Origin: RCC1774 sp050330855 | Lineage (GTDB): Bacteria > Cyanobacteriota > Cyanobacteriia > Thermosynechococcales > Thermosynechococcaceae | Direction: 5' to 3' | DNA: 64,000 bases | NCBI GenBank assembly: GCA_050330855.1 | Contig: JBHJNL010000039.1 | Location: 1 to 64,000, forward strand | Part shown: positions 27,701-36,110 of the stretch, one piece after another | Layout: every line of letters starts with the position of its first letter | Numbering within the stretch: the stretch's first letter is position 1 | The notes under the pieces: generated by a model | What the model saw: the letters and a program-made list of their open reading frames with translations, nothing else | The model's database searches: none | What the model was told of the DNA's origin: nothing | Made by a program: the position numbers and the translations under genes

Positions 27701-27730
27701 TTGCAAAGGGTAAAGACTCTTGGGTAAGAT
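27701..27730 (+). promoter_or_regulatory. Candidate sigma-70-type promoter for rplI-dnaB
   Basis: TTGCAA at 27701-27706 and TAAGAT at 27725-27730 are separated by 18 bp, about 38 bp upstream of the rplI ATG. Both hexamers are close to consensus for the group 1 sigma factor. Confidence 0.5.
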
Positions 27731-27767
27731 AGATCGTTACTGCAAAATAATTCCCATCCCTACCGCC

Positions 27768-28226
27768 ATGGCAAAACGAATACAGCTCCTCCTCAATCAA
27801 GATGTCAAAAAGCTTGGCACATCCGGTCAACTGGTCGAGGTAGCCCCCGGTTATGCCCGTAACTACCTAATTCCCCAGGGTAAGGGAGTGCGCGTCACGA
27901 AGGGCGTGCTCAAGCAAATCGAATTCCGCAAAGCCGAAGAAGTGAAGCGCATTGCTGCCCTCAAGGCAGGGGCCGAGAAGCAAAAAACGGCTCTAGAGAC
28001 CATTGGTGTCTTCAGTGTTAAAGAGAAAGCAGGCGAAGAAGACATGCTCTTCGGTCGAGTCACGGCGGCTGACATTGCTGATCTCGTTCAGAACACCAGC
28101 GGCATCGAACTAGATCGCCGTGAGCTAGACATTCCTGAGATTCGCAAGCTAGGCACCTACAACGTTGATCTTAAGCTTCATCCAGAAGTAACGGCTACCG
28201 TTAAGATTGAGGTTCTGCCTGACTAG
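27768..28226 (+). CDS. rplI: 50S ribosomal protein L9
   Basis: The 152-residue ribosomal protein binds 23S rRNA domain V. The N-terminal domain has the L9 signature (QDVKKLGTSGQLVEVAPGYARNYLIPQG), then a long connecting helix and the C-terminal KVEV-type domain. ATG 27768 is the start because MAKRIQLLLNQDV is the conserved N-terminus; the frame upstream to 27720 lies in the leader. The gene precedes dnaB, an arrangement common in many bacteria. Confidence 0.97.
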   Translation: MAKRIQLLLNQDVKKLGTSGQLVEVAPGYARNYLIPQGKGVRVTKGVLKQIEFRKAEEVKRIAALKAGAEKQKTALETIGVFSVKEKAGEEDMLFGRVTAADIADLVQNTSGIELDRRELDIPEIRKLGTYNVDLKLHPEVTATVKIEVLPD

Positions 28227-28238
28227 TACTGATGTTCT
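28225..28238 (+). promoter_or_regulatory. Candidate LexA box upstream of dnaB
   Basis: AGTACTGATGTTCT fits every position of the cyanobacterial LexA consensus RGTACNNNDGTWCB known from Anabaena. It overlaps the rplI stop codon and ends 52 bp before the dnaB start, just upstream of a possible TACAAT -10 at 28243-28248. Confidence 0.6.
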
Positions 28239-28240
28239 CC

Positions 28241-28267
28241 TGTACAATATAAATCCCATGTTGTACA
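28241..28267. repeat. Inverted repeat in the rplI-dnaB gap
   Basis: TGTACAA (28241-28247) and TTGTACA (28261-28267) are perfect inverted arms separated by 13 bp that include a -10-like TATAAAT. It may be an operator or part of the dnaB leader. No known factor is matched. Confidence 0.5.
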
Positions 28268-28290
28268 TGACAAAATCGGTGGGCTGACCC

Positions 28291-29649
28291 GTGGTTTACC
28301 AACTTGACTTCCAGGCTCCGAGCGAGGACCGCTTACCGCCTCAGAATATCGACGCTGAGGAATCGATTCTGGGCGGTATTCTGCTGGACCCAGAAGCGGT
28401 GGGACGGGTGGCGGAACTTCTGACGCCCGACACATTTTATATCAGCGCTCACCAAGAGATCTATCGGGCAGCTCTCGCACTTCATGCTCAGGGTAGCCCC
28501 ACTGATCTAATGTGTGTGACGGCTTGGCTGCAGGATCAGAGTCTGCTCGATAAGGTGGGCGGTCAGGGCAAGCTGACCCAGCTTGTTGATTCCATTGTGA
28601 GTGCCGTCAATATTGACCAATACGCAGCTCTCATTAAAGAGAAGCACCTGCGCCGTCAGTTAATTAAGGCCACGGGTGAAGTCAATCAGATGGCCTACGA
28701 TACCTCTAAATCTCTAGAGGTGATCTTGGATGAAGCTGAACAGCAAATTTTTAGCGTCACTCAAGATCGAGCCAGTCAGGGACTGGTGGCAACGGAAGAT
28801 ATTCTTGCCAGTACCTTTGCTGAAATTGAGCAGCGATCGCTCGGCCAAGTCCTTCCTGGCCTTTCCTGTAATTTTTACGACCTTGATGCGATGACCCAGG
28901 GCTTTCAGCGCTCTGATTTGATCATCGTTGCCGGTCGTCCTTCAATGGGCAAAACGGCACTAACCTTGCAGATTGCCCGTCAGGTGGCTGAGATTCACCA
29001 GCTTGGGGTGGCGGTTTTTAGTTTAGAGATGTCCAAAGAGCAGCTCGTTCAGCGTCTGCTCTCCTGTGAAGCAGGGATTGATAGCAACTATCTACGGGCC
29101 GGACGCATTCAGCAAAACCAGTGGGAACCCCTTAGTCGCGCTATTGGGACACTCTCTCAGCTCGGAATTTACATTGATGACTCCCCCAACCCGTCGGTGA
29201 ACGAGTTGCGCTCTAATGCCCGTCGGCTGCAGGCAGAACGCCCTGAAGGGCTGGGGCTGATCATGATTGATTACCTGCAGCTGATGGGGTCGGGTGACTC
29301 AGAAGGTCGAGTGCAGGAAATTTCTAAGATTACGCGAGCGCTCAAGGGATTAGCGCGGGAACTCAACGTGCCGGTGATTGTGCTGTCACAGCTCAGTCGT
29401 GGGGTTGAATCGCGCACCAATAAGCGGCCGCTAATGTCTGACCTCAGAGAATCTGGCTCCATTGAGCAGGATGCCGACTTGATTGTGCTGCTCTATCGGG
29501 ATGATTACTACAATCCTGATAGCCCGGAGCGGGGCGTTTGTGAATTAAATATTGCCAAACACCGAAACGGTCCTGTGGGAACGGTGAAGCTTCTGTTTGA
29601 GCCGAAACTAACACGTTTCTTTAACCTTGCTAAGCCTGGAAGTCCTTAG
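28291..29649 (+). CDS. dnaB: Replicative DNA helicase DnaB
   Basis: The 452-residue hexameric fork helicase. The N-terminal primase-interacting domain (DAEESILGGILLD near residue 21) is followed by the RecA-like domain with Walker A GRPSMGKT at 215-222. The DEAD-box-like Walker B Asp-Tyr-Leu-Gln lies in MIDYLQLMGS, and LRESGSIEQDADL is a conserved C-terminal motif. It starts with GTG 28291. No intein interrupts it, although dnaB is a common intein site in cyanobacteria. A LexA-box match lies upstream. Confidence 0.96.
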   Translation: MVYQLDFQAPSEDRLPPQNIDAEESILGGILLDPEAVGRVAELLTPDTFYISAHQEIYRAALALHAQGSPTDLMCVTAWLQDQSLLDKVGGQGKLTQLVDSIVSAVNIDQYAALIKEKHLRRQLIKATGEVNQMAYDTSKSLEVILDEAEQQIFSVTQDRASQGLVATEDILASTFAEIEQRSLGQVLPGLSCNFYDLDAMTQGFQRSDLIIVAGRPSMGKTALTLQIARQVAEIHQLGVAVFSLEMSKEQLVQRLLSCEAGIDSNYLRAGRIQQNQWEPLSRAIGTLSQLGIYIDDSPNPSVNELRSNARRLQAERPEGLGLIMIDYLQLMGSGDSEGRVQEISKITRALKGLARELNVPVIVLSQLSRGVESRTNKRPLMSDLRESGSIEQDADLIVLLYRDDYYNPDSPERGVCELNIAKHRNGPVGTVKLLFEPKLTRFFNLAKPGSP

Positions 29650-29658
29650 TCGCAGAAC

Positions 29659-30273
29659 CTATGGCCCTGGCTTTCCGACTTGGAGCACCTGGTCTGCAGT
29701 CAGTTTTAAATCAAGAAAGGTGGGGGAGGCAATGGACTGGCTTCTTCCCTGAAACCGCTGTACCTGATAAGACCCATTGACGAGATGGTAGACGCTGACG
29801 GTGGGCAGCTTTGGACTGCCAATATATTTTGCGGCCCCAAAGGGATCAGGATCAACAATCCAATATTCTGCAATCCCTTTAGCGGCATACTCTCGGACCT
29901 TATCTCGATAGTCTTGGGCGGCTGTACTTTGACTGACAATCTCGACCACCAAAAGTGCTGCGACCGTCAGCACGGCAGATTGCTCTAAGGCTGATTCGAT
30001 TGCATCTAGGGGTGCGATCGCAACATCCGGCAGGCGTGAACTGTTCTCTTCGGTTTGCTGTCCTGGTTCTCGAAAGGCTTCCCATGCATAATCCAACCGT
30101 TCCAGTTCGCGGTTGAACACTCCCTCTAGATACCGGACAATTCGGAGATGTAACCAACTGGGGGGCGTCATTGCGACTAATTCTCCTTGCACCAACTCAT
30201 AGCGATTGTCAGTGCCATCGTCATAATCGAGATATTGTGAAAGTGTTAGTCGCTGAGTGGTTGCAATCGTCAT
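29659..30273 (-). CDS. Uma2-family (DUF820) endonuclease-like protein
   Basis: Second Uma2 protein of the window, 204 residues from ATG 30273; the frame extends to 30321 but MTIATTQRLTLSQYLDYDDG is the typical N-terminus. Conserved features are YELVQGELVAMTPPSW, SSRLPDVAI carrying the catalytic-type Asp, LLVVEIVSQS with the conserved acid, and EYWIVDP. The gene points toward dnaB and stops 9 bp from its stop. Function is unknown, but the nuclease fold is clear. Confidence 0.82.
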   Translation of the reverse strand: MTIATTQRLTLSQYLDYDDGTDNRYELVQGELVAMTPPSWLHLRIVRYLEGVFNRELERLDYAWEAFREPGQQTEENSSRLPDVAIAPLDAIESALEQSAVLTVAALLVVEIVSQSTAAQDYRDKVREYAAKGIAEYWIVDPDPFGAAKYIGSPKLPTVSVYHLVNGSYQVQRFQGRSQSIASPTFLDLKLTADQVLQVGKPGP

Positions 30274-30452
30274 CGTGCTGTCATCAGATATGGGAGCACG
30301 AATCACTGATTTATTATTCACTTCTATGAAGTTCTCTTCAAACAGAGGAGCGATCTCTACTTGGATCTGTCTTCTAACCTATTCTATCAATGCATCTGCA
30401 GAGCGGCGGAAAGCTGGGGTAACCTGTGCAGCCATTGTTTAGGAGCGCAAAT

Positions 30453-30489
30453 AAAAGAGGCCGTTGAGAGGCTAACGAGAGCCTCTCAA
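30453..30489 (-). terminator. Candidate terminator for the 29-residue ORF
   Basis: A perfect 10-bp stem (TTGAGAGGCT and AGCCTCTCAA, 30464-30473 and 30480-30489) is closed by AACGAG. Read on the minus strand it is followed after a few bases by CTCTTTTAT. It lies about 60 bp downstream of the small reverse-strand ORF. Confidence 0.5.
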
Positions 30490-30549
30490 TATACAATTCA
30501 AAACTGACTGAAGCTTTGCATGCCTACCCTGAACTTGGTATCTAAGGGG

Positions 30550-30639
30550 CTAGATAGCCCCCGAATTGATGAGCACAATCAGTGCGCCGGTCAGCAAAAG
30601 AATGGTTGTTGATGCTTTGCGAAGCGAGTCAGATTTCAT
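30550..30639 (-). CDS. Small single-helix membrane peptide (29 aa)
   Basis: ATG at 30639 opens a 29-codon frame that ends at 30550. The product has a charged Lys/Arg N-terminus (MKSDSLRK), then one hydrophobic helix of about 18 residues and a short tail. The size and layout resemble small subunits of photosynthetic or respiratory complexes, but I could not match it to PetL, PetM, PetN, PsbX, Psb30 or PsaX. A candidate terminator follows. It lies upstream of Uma2 on the same strand, 80 bp after murE's stop. Confidence 0.55.
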   Translation of the reverse strand: MKSDSLRKASTTILLLTGALIVLINSGAI

Positions 30640-30718
30640 AACGGTAAAGTCCCTATGGTTACGTCAAGCCACTATATTCGCATAATTGTTAAGAAATGTG
30701 TTGTTAAATCGGTAGCAG

Positions 30719-32209
30719 TTAAGCGTGAAGTCTCTGTTTAAGGGCAACTTGCGCTTCTTCACGATCGTCGAAGTGAATTTTCTCAGTCCCTAGGATTTGG
30801 TAGTCTTCGTGGCCTTTGCCTGCGATTAAAACAAAATCTCCGGGCTGAGCCGATAAAACCGCTGCCTGAATTGCAGCACGGCGATCGACCTCAACAATGG
30901 GTTGTACCGTGTCATTAATGCCCTCCAGAACATCCTTGAGAATCTGTTGGGGGTCTTCGGTACGGGGATTATCTGAGGTAACAACTACTTTGTCAGCGAG
31001 TCTAGCTGCAATGCCGCCCATTAAAGGGCGCTTGGTGCGATCGCGATCTCCCCCACAACCAAACACGCAGATCATCTGTCCCTTGACGAAGGGTCGTGCT
31101 GCCTTGAGCATATTCTCTAAGCTATCGGGGGTATGGGCATAATCGACAATCACACTAATGTCTTGGTTTGGCCCTGCCGAAACCTGCTCCATTCGACCGG
31201 GAACCCCTGAAAAGTTCGATAGACTCTGGGCCATCTCATTCAAGTCAAGGCCTAACGATAATCCGGCTCCCACGGCGGCCAGCATATTCGCCACATTAAA
31301 TTGGCCCACTAAAGGCGACTGAAAGGCAACGGTTCCAGATGGAGTATGGAGTTGGCCTTGGACACCGCCGGGGGTATAGCTCAAATCGCTGGTCCATAGA
31401 TCTGCTGCAGAATTTTCTGTGCTGTAGGTCCAGACCGTCTCAACTCGATCAATGAGGCGACGGCCATAGGCATCATCAAGATTCACAATGGCCCGTCCCT
31501 GGAGATAGGTGGGACTAAACAAGAGTGCCTTTGCTTCAAAGTAATCATCGAGATCTTTGTGGTAGTCCAGATGATCTTGGGTGAGATTAGAAAAGACAGC
31601 CACGTTGAACTGACAGCCGAGAACACGCTGTTGCGCGAGGGCATGGGAACTGACTTCCATGACACCAAATTCAGAGCCAGCCGATTGGGCCTCCGCCAGT
31701 TGTTCCTGAAGATCGACGGCAAAGGGGGTTGTATGGGTTGCGGTTTGTTCATACCCAGGCCAGCGCGCGTAGAGGGTGCCGAGCAGTGCCGTCGCTTTTT
31801 GACTTTGGTTAAGCAGGTATTCAATCAGATGTGTAGTGGTGGTTTTGCCGTTGGTGCCCGTAACGCCCACCATCTGCATTTTTTGGCTGGGGTGGTCGTA
31901 AAACGCGGCGGCGACTTCAGCACAGACGCGATTCATATTCGTCATCGGAATCACACAGGCAGACTCATTCTCTGGTCCCTTGACGGTGGTAGAAACCAAA
32001 GCAGCGACGGCCCCAGCCTCAATGGCGCTGGCCCAGAAATCACCGCCATCAACTCGGGTTCCAGGCATGCCAATGAATAAATCACCGGGTTTACAGGTCC
32101 AAGAGTTTGTCGTTAGTCCGGTAATCTCTTGCTCTAGGGCAGGATGGTTAGAGATAGCGGCCCCTAACTCGGTGGGAAGTTGGGCCAGTAAGGCGCGCAA
32201 TTTGACCAT
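30719..32209 (-). CDS. murE: UDP-MurNAc-tripeptide synthetase (meso-DAP adding)
   Basis: MurE adds meso-diaminopimelate to UDP-MurNAc-L-Ala-D-Glu in peptidoglycan synthesis. The 496-residue protein has the ATP loop GVTGTNGKTTTTH near residue 114, the central-domain VMEVSSHALAQQRV, LTQDHLDYHKD, and the DNPR motif in VTSDNPRTEDP that marks meso-DAP rather than Lys specificity. The C-terminal domain has GKGHEDYQ. Length is usual. It is flanked by a conserved hypothetical gene upstream and no other mur gene. Confidence 0.95.
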   Translation of the reverse strand: MVKLRALLAQLPTELGAAISNHPALEQEITGLTTNSWTCKPGDLFIGMPGTRVDGGDFWASAIEAGAVAALVSTTVKGPENESACVIPMTNMNRVCAEVAAAFYDHPSQKMQMVGVTGTNGKTTTTHLIEYLLNQSQKATALLGTLYARWPGYEQTATHTTPFAVDLQEQLAEAQSAGSEFGVMEVSSHALAQQRVLGCQFNVAVFSNLTQDHLDYHKDLDDYFEAKALLFSPTYLQGRAIVNLDDAYGRRLIDRVETVWTYSTENSAADLWTSDLSYTPGGVQGQLHTPSGTVAFQSPLVGQFNVANMLAAVGAGLSLGLDLNEMAQSLSNFSGVPGRMEQVSAGPNQDISVIVDYAHTPDSLENMLKAARPFVKGQMICVFGCGGDRDRTKRPLMGGIAARLADKVVVTSDNPRTEDPQQILKDVLEGINDTVQPIVEVDRRAAIQAAVLSAQPGDFVLIAGKGHEDYQILGTEKIHFDDREEAQVALKQRLHA

Positions 32210-32291
32210 TGTTGAGCGATGCTGTCAGAACTGAAGCCTATTTTAAGCGGATTTGGGTAGACTAGGGACTTAAGATACGCTGAATCCAACC

Positions 32292-32807
32292 CTAGGCAGC
32301 AAGGTCTTGATCTCCTGCCATTGCCTCTAAAGCCCTCTGACTCCAGGCAACGTTTGCCTTCAAATCTGGGAAGAATTCAAGGATAGACGGGGGACGTTGT
32401 CGCAACTCAACTGAGCGGCTGTCTGCTTCTATCCACCGAGCCAACCAGGGCGCAAAAGCCATCATCTCTTCTGATAATAGCGTCAGTTCCCAACTCCAAT
32501 CTTGGTTGCCTTGGGGATCTTTTTGACCTTTACCACTTTGCCCTGATGTCGTCGGCCACCGATTAACGGCAACTCTCAGCAATAGAGGCCGCTGAGGAAT
32601 CAGTTGATCCGGCGCAGTATGGGCGTAAATCGATAGGTAGTTAGTGCGCTCCTGCAGATCGATCCAGGAGACAATGGGAGCCATTGATGGATTGAAAATC
32701 AATGATTTCCCTTTAGAAACCTTCACAGGCATCTTCATTTTGGCCTGAAATAGATCGTAGAAATCCTCTCTAAGAGAAGTCAGAATACTAGCGGCTTCTG
32801 GCGTCAT
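32292..32807 (-). CDS. Conserved hypothetical protein (171 aa)
   Basis: No family recognised. The sequence is Trp-rich with a short N-terminal helix, a central strand-rich region containing ISIYAHTA-like repeats of aromatic and hydrophobic residues, and an acidic helical end. No signal peptide or membrane helix. It has ATG 32807 and normal codon usage, lies 82 bp upstream of murE on the same strand, and may share its promoter. Confidence 0.6.
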   Translation of the reverse strand: MTPEAASILTSLREDFYDLFQAKMKMPVKVSKGKSLIFNPSMAPIVSWIDLQERTNYLSIYAHTAPDQLIPQRPLLLRVAVNRWPTTSGQSGKGQKDPQGNQDWSWELTLLSEEMMAFAPWLARWIEADSRSVELRQRPPSILEFFPDLKANVAWSQRALEAMAGDQDLAA

Positions 32808-33140
32808 GGTTCCTCTCGCTCTTCAAGTGTGGTAGCTACTGGATACAGAGGCGGAGACCTCACCTTAATATTGCTATCGGGGTGCTACCTCTTCATTATG
32901 CAAAGTCGTATATAAAGGATTTGAGTTCCCAAAGTTTACACAGAGTCAAAATTTACCACCGTAGTATTGATCACACCCTGAGAATTTGCCATGAAAAATA
33001 ATTCGCAGATTATTCCCCTCGCAGGTAGAAACCTAAAGCACACTGTAGATTATCTGCTGAGTCGAGATTAATTCCAGTCTACGAAAGCAGCCCCCAGTCA
33101 AAATTGCCCCGTCTCTACTCACACTGGCAACGCCGGTGCT
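32808..33140. other. Intergenic region upstream of the ABC transporter ATPase tail
   Basis: About 330 bp with no firm gene. A forward ATG at 32990 opens a 26-codon frame (ends 33070), preceded by AT-rich sequence with a TTTACA box. It could be a short peptide or chance. The reverse-strand hypothetical gene at 32807 would use a promoter in the left half. Confidence 0.45.
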
Positions 33141-34232
33141 TCACAAGATATGCTCTGACTCAAGATCAAATAGGTGACAGTGATTCATATCAAAATAAGC
33201 CTTAAAGCTCACTCCCACTGAGAGCTGAAGCGTTGGTGGCACACGGGCAATACAGCGCTGACCGTCAGAGAGCACGAAATAAACAATCGCCTCATGCCCC
33301 ATCATCTCAATGGCCGACACCTGCCCCGATACCGCTGTCGCATCCCCTATAGCCGTCAGCGCAATATGCTCTGGACGCAGACCAAAGACAATCTCATGCC
33401 CCTGATACTGTTGATATCTAATCTGCAGCCTGTCCGGTAGCGGTAGCTTGACCGCCTGATTCACCACCCAAAGCCGTCCATCGGCAAGCTCTAACGTTGC
33501 CTTGAGAAAGTTCATCGACGGACTCCCTAAGAACCCAGCTACAAACATATTGCTGGGCTGTTCATAGAGTGTCTGGGGCGTATCAACCTGCTGCAAAATG
33601 CCCTGATTCATTACTGCAATGCGGGTGCCCATTGTCATTGCTTCCACCTGATCATGGGTGACGTAGACAAAGGTGGTGCCCAGTTTTTGTTGCAGGTCGC
33701 TTAACTCTGTGCGAGCCTGTCCCCGCAGCTTGGCATCTAGGTTAGAGAGCGGCTCATCCATCAAAAACACTGCCGGATCGCGAACAATGGCGCGGCCCAC
33801 CGCCACTCGCTGCCGCTGCCCTCCCGAAAGCTGCTTGGGCTTTCGGTCTAACAGTGCTTCAATTCCAAGCTGTGTTGCAGTCTTCTGGACCCGTTTTTGC
33901 TGTTCGGCTCTGGGAACGCCTGTCAGATCTAAGCTAAAGGCCATATTCTCAAACACCGTCATGTGCGGGTACAGCGCATAGGACTGGAACACCATCGCAA
34001 TATCGCGATCTTTAGAAGACACGTCATTGACGCGGCGATCGCCAATGTAAATATTGCCCTGGCTCACGGATTCCAGTCCCGCTAACATTCGCAGCGAGGT
34101 AGTCTTGCCGCAGCCCGATGGACCGACTAGCACTAAAAACTCCTGCTCACCAATCTCTAGGTTGAGATTGGTGACGGCCTCAAACCCGTTTTCGTACTTC
34201 TTGGTGACCTGCTCAAAAACAATTCCAGTCAT
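33141..34232 (-). CDS. Sugar ABC transporter ATP-binding protein (UgpC/MalK/GgtA type)
   Basis: ATPase of a carbohydrate importer, 363 residues. Walker A GPSGCGKT at 37-44, the ABC signature LSGGQRQRVAVGRAI, and Walker B VFLMDEPLSNLDA are all intact. The C-terminal TOBE-type regulatory domain (about 245-360) is typical of MalK-like ATPases that can energise several importers. It is last of four co-directional genes with the permeases and binding protein. In Synechocystis the equivalent for glucosylglycerol is GgtA. Confidence 0.9.
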   Translation of the reverse strand: MTGIVFEQVTKKYENGFEAVTNLNLEIGEQEFLVLVGPSGCGKTTSLRMLAGLESVSQGNIYIGDRRVNDVSSKDRDIAMVFQSYALYPHMTVFENMAFSLDLTGVPRAEQQKRVQKTATQLGIEALLDRKPKQLSGGQRQRVAVGRAIVRDPAVFLMDEPLSNLDAKLRGQARTELSDLQQKLGTTFVYVTHDQVEAMTMGTRIAVMNQGILQQVDTPQTLYEQPSNMFVAGFLGSPSMNFLKATLELADGRLWVVNQAVKLPLPDRLQIRYQQYQGHEIVFGLRPEHIALTAIGDATAVSGQVSAIEMMGHEAIVYFVLSDGQRCIARVPPTLQLSVGVSFKAYFDMNHCHLFDLESEHIL

Positions 34233-34243
34233 GTTTCTTGCTC

Positions 34244-35131
34244 CTATCCCTTCACCGAACCGGCTAACAAGCCCCGCACAAAATAGCGCTGTAGGGCAAA
34301 GAACACCATTAACGGCACAATCATCGAAATAAATGCCCCTGCCGTGAGCAAGTGCCAGTCTTGACCGCGATCGCCCACTAAATTTCTTAAAATCAGCGTC
34401 ACAGGGGCGACGTCCTGATTGCCCCCCAAATACACCAGCGCCACCAGCAAATCATTCCATACCCACAAAAACTGGAAGACTGCAAAGGATGCAATTGCCG
34501 GGGTAGAAAGTGGCACCACCAGCCGCGTAAAAATCTTCAGGTGCGATGCGCCATCCATCGAAGCGGCTTCAATTAAATCACGGGGTAGTGCGCCAATGTA
34601 GTTGCGAAGCAGATAGATTCCTAGCGGCAACCCATACCCCGTATGGGCCAACCAAACGCCCAAAAAGGTGCCCGCCAGATTCCAGGCGTTGTAGACGCGC
34701 AGCACCGGAATCAGCGTCATCTGCAGCGGCACCACCAGCAGCCCCACAATCAGGGCAAAGAGGAGCTGCCTGCCGGGGAACTCCATCCAGGCGAGGGCAT
34801 AGGCGGCGAAGGCGGCGATCGCAATGGGCATCACCGTCGCCGGAATTGAAATCGCTAGACTATTGAGAAACGCCTGCCCCATATCTTGCTTTGTGAGCAC
34901 ATCGACATAGTTCTGGAGCTGGAACTGCGTAAAGTCAAAGGGAAGCTGAAATACTGTCCACCAACCCGATTCAGCGAGTACATCTTTGTCGCGAATAGAA
35001 CTAATCAGTAAGCCCATCGTGGGCAAGGTCCAAATGAGCGCAATGGCAACCACCGCAATGTGGACCGGGGCGTGGCTGACTATCTTTTCAAGTTTGCTAG
35101 CCCGTTTTTTCTTTAGTCGGGTCGTACTCAT
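34244..35131 (-). CDS. Sugar ABC transporter permease 2 (MalG/AglG/GgtD type)
   Basis: A 295-residue inner-membrane permease with six helices. The EAA motif that docks to the ATPase reads EAASMDGASHLKIFTRLVVPLS, near residue 190. The C-terminus has LVNLGG-like and ALQRYFVRGLLAGSVKG segments, diagnostic of the MalG subfamily. Its ATG overlaps the preceding permease stop by four bases (ATGA), and the ATPase gene follows 11 bp after its stop. It pairs with permease 1. Confidence 0.9.
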   Translation of the reverse strand: MSTTRLKKKRASKLEKIVSHAPVHIAVVAIALIWTLPTMGLLISSIRDKDVLAESGWWTVFQLPFDFTQFQLQNYVDVLTKQDMGQAFLNSLAISIPATVMPIAIAAFAAYALAWMEFPGRQLLFALIVGLLVVPLQMTLIPVLRVYNAWNLAGTFLGVWLAHTGYGLPLGIYLLRNYIGALPRDLIEAASMDGASHLKIFTRLVVPLSTPAIASFAVFQFLWVWNDLLVALVYLGGNQDVAPVTLILRNLVGDRGQDWHLLTAGAFISMIVPLMVFFALQRYFVRGLLAGSVKG

Positions 35132-36108
35132 CGACTGATCTCCTGCTGTCTAAATCGACGGATATTGACCACCATCACGGGGATGACTGCAATGAGCAAG
35201 ATGACTGCGATCGCACTGCCCCGGCCAAAATCTCTTGGGAATATCTCAATCATGCGGCTGGCAATCACATCGGTATCGAGCCGCCCCCCCGTCATTACAA
35301 ACACAATATCGAACACCTTAAGCACCAAGACCACCACCGTCGTCGCCACCACCGTAATCGTAGAGCGAATCATCGGAATCGTAATCCGCCAAAAAATCTG
35401 CAGCTCATTGGCCCCATCCATGCGAGCGGCCTCCAAGACATCACCGGGAATGCCCTTCACCGCCGAAGAGAGCAGCACCATGCAAAACCCCGTCTGCAAC
35501 CAGATCATGATCGCAATGAGGGCAAAGTTGTTGAAGGTTTTATTAATAAGCCAGCCAATCGGCTCACCCCCAAACTGCACCAAAATTGCGTTCAACAGGC
35601 CAATTTGCTCAAACTCTGGGGGGGTATAGGCGTAGACAAACCGCCAAATGACGCTGGCTCCGACAAAAGAGATCGCCATGGGCATAAAGATCAGCCCCTT
35701 GGCAAAGGCCTCGTATTTGACCTTATCCACTAGCACCGCAATGACTAGCCCCAGCGAAACGCTTACCCCCGTCACCAGCACCAGCCACAGCAAATTATTG
35801 CGGAAGGCCACCAGCATCGATGAATCGGTAAATGCAAAGATGTAGTTATCAAGGCCCACGAATTTCTCGGAGCGACGATCTAAAAAGCTAATCAACACTG
35901 TCCAGATCGTCGGTAATACGAGATAGGCCGTCAGCACCAGCAGCGCTGGGCTGATATAGACCCAGGGCAGTAACCGCGCCTTGCCCTTAAAAGGGAGCGC
36001 AGTCACCAAGGCATTCATCACATAGAACAGCGCAATGACTCCGCCGGAGCCAACCACAATCGCGACCAGCGCCCCTAGAATTCGGCTTAGATTTTCAGCA
36101 TCTAACAT
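35128..36108 (-). CDS. Sugar ABC transporter permease 1 (MalF/AglF/GgtC type)
   Basis: A 326-residue permease with six or seven hydrophobic helices. The N-terminal helix and a short loop precede the core. The EAA loop reads EAARMDGANELQIFWRITIPMI, near residue 230. It is shorter than MalF and resembles AglF/GgtC. It starts two bases after the binding-protein stop and overlaps permease 2 by four bases, so all four genes are one operon. Confidence 0.9.
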   Translation of the reverse strand: MLDAENLSRILGALVAIVVGSGGVIALFYVMNALVTALPFKGKARLLPWVYISPALLVLTAYLVLPTIWTVLISFLDRRSEKFVGLDNYIFAFTDSSMLVAFRNNLLWLVLVTGVSVSLGLVIAVLVDKVKYEAFAKGLIFMPMAISFVGASVIWRFVYAYTPPEFEQIGLLNAILVQFGGEPIGWLINKTFNNFALIAIMIWLQTGFCMVLLSSAVKGIPGDVLEAARMDGANELQIFWRITIPMIRSTITVVATTVVVLVLKVFDIVFVMTGGRLDTDVIASRMIEIFPRDFGRGSAIAVILLIAVIPVMVVNIRRFRQQEISR

Positions 36109-36110
36109 GA

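Noticed and set aside
32990..33070. 26-codon ORF in the gap before the ABC ATPase gene
   Set aside because: Too short, with no ribosome-binding site or known family. Mentioned only as a possibility in the intergenic entry.
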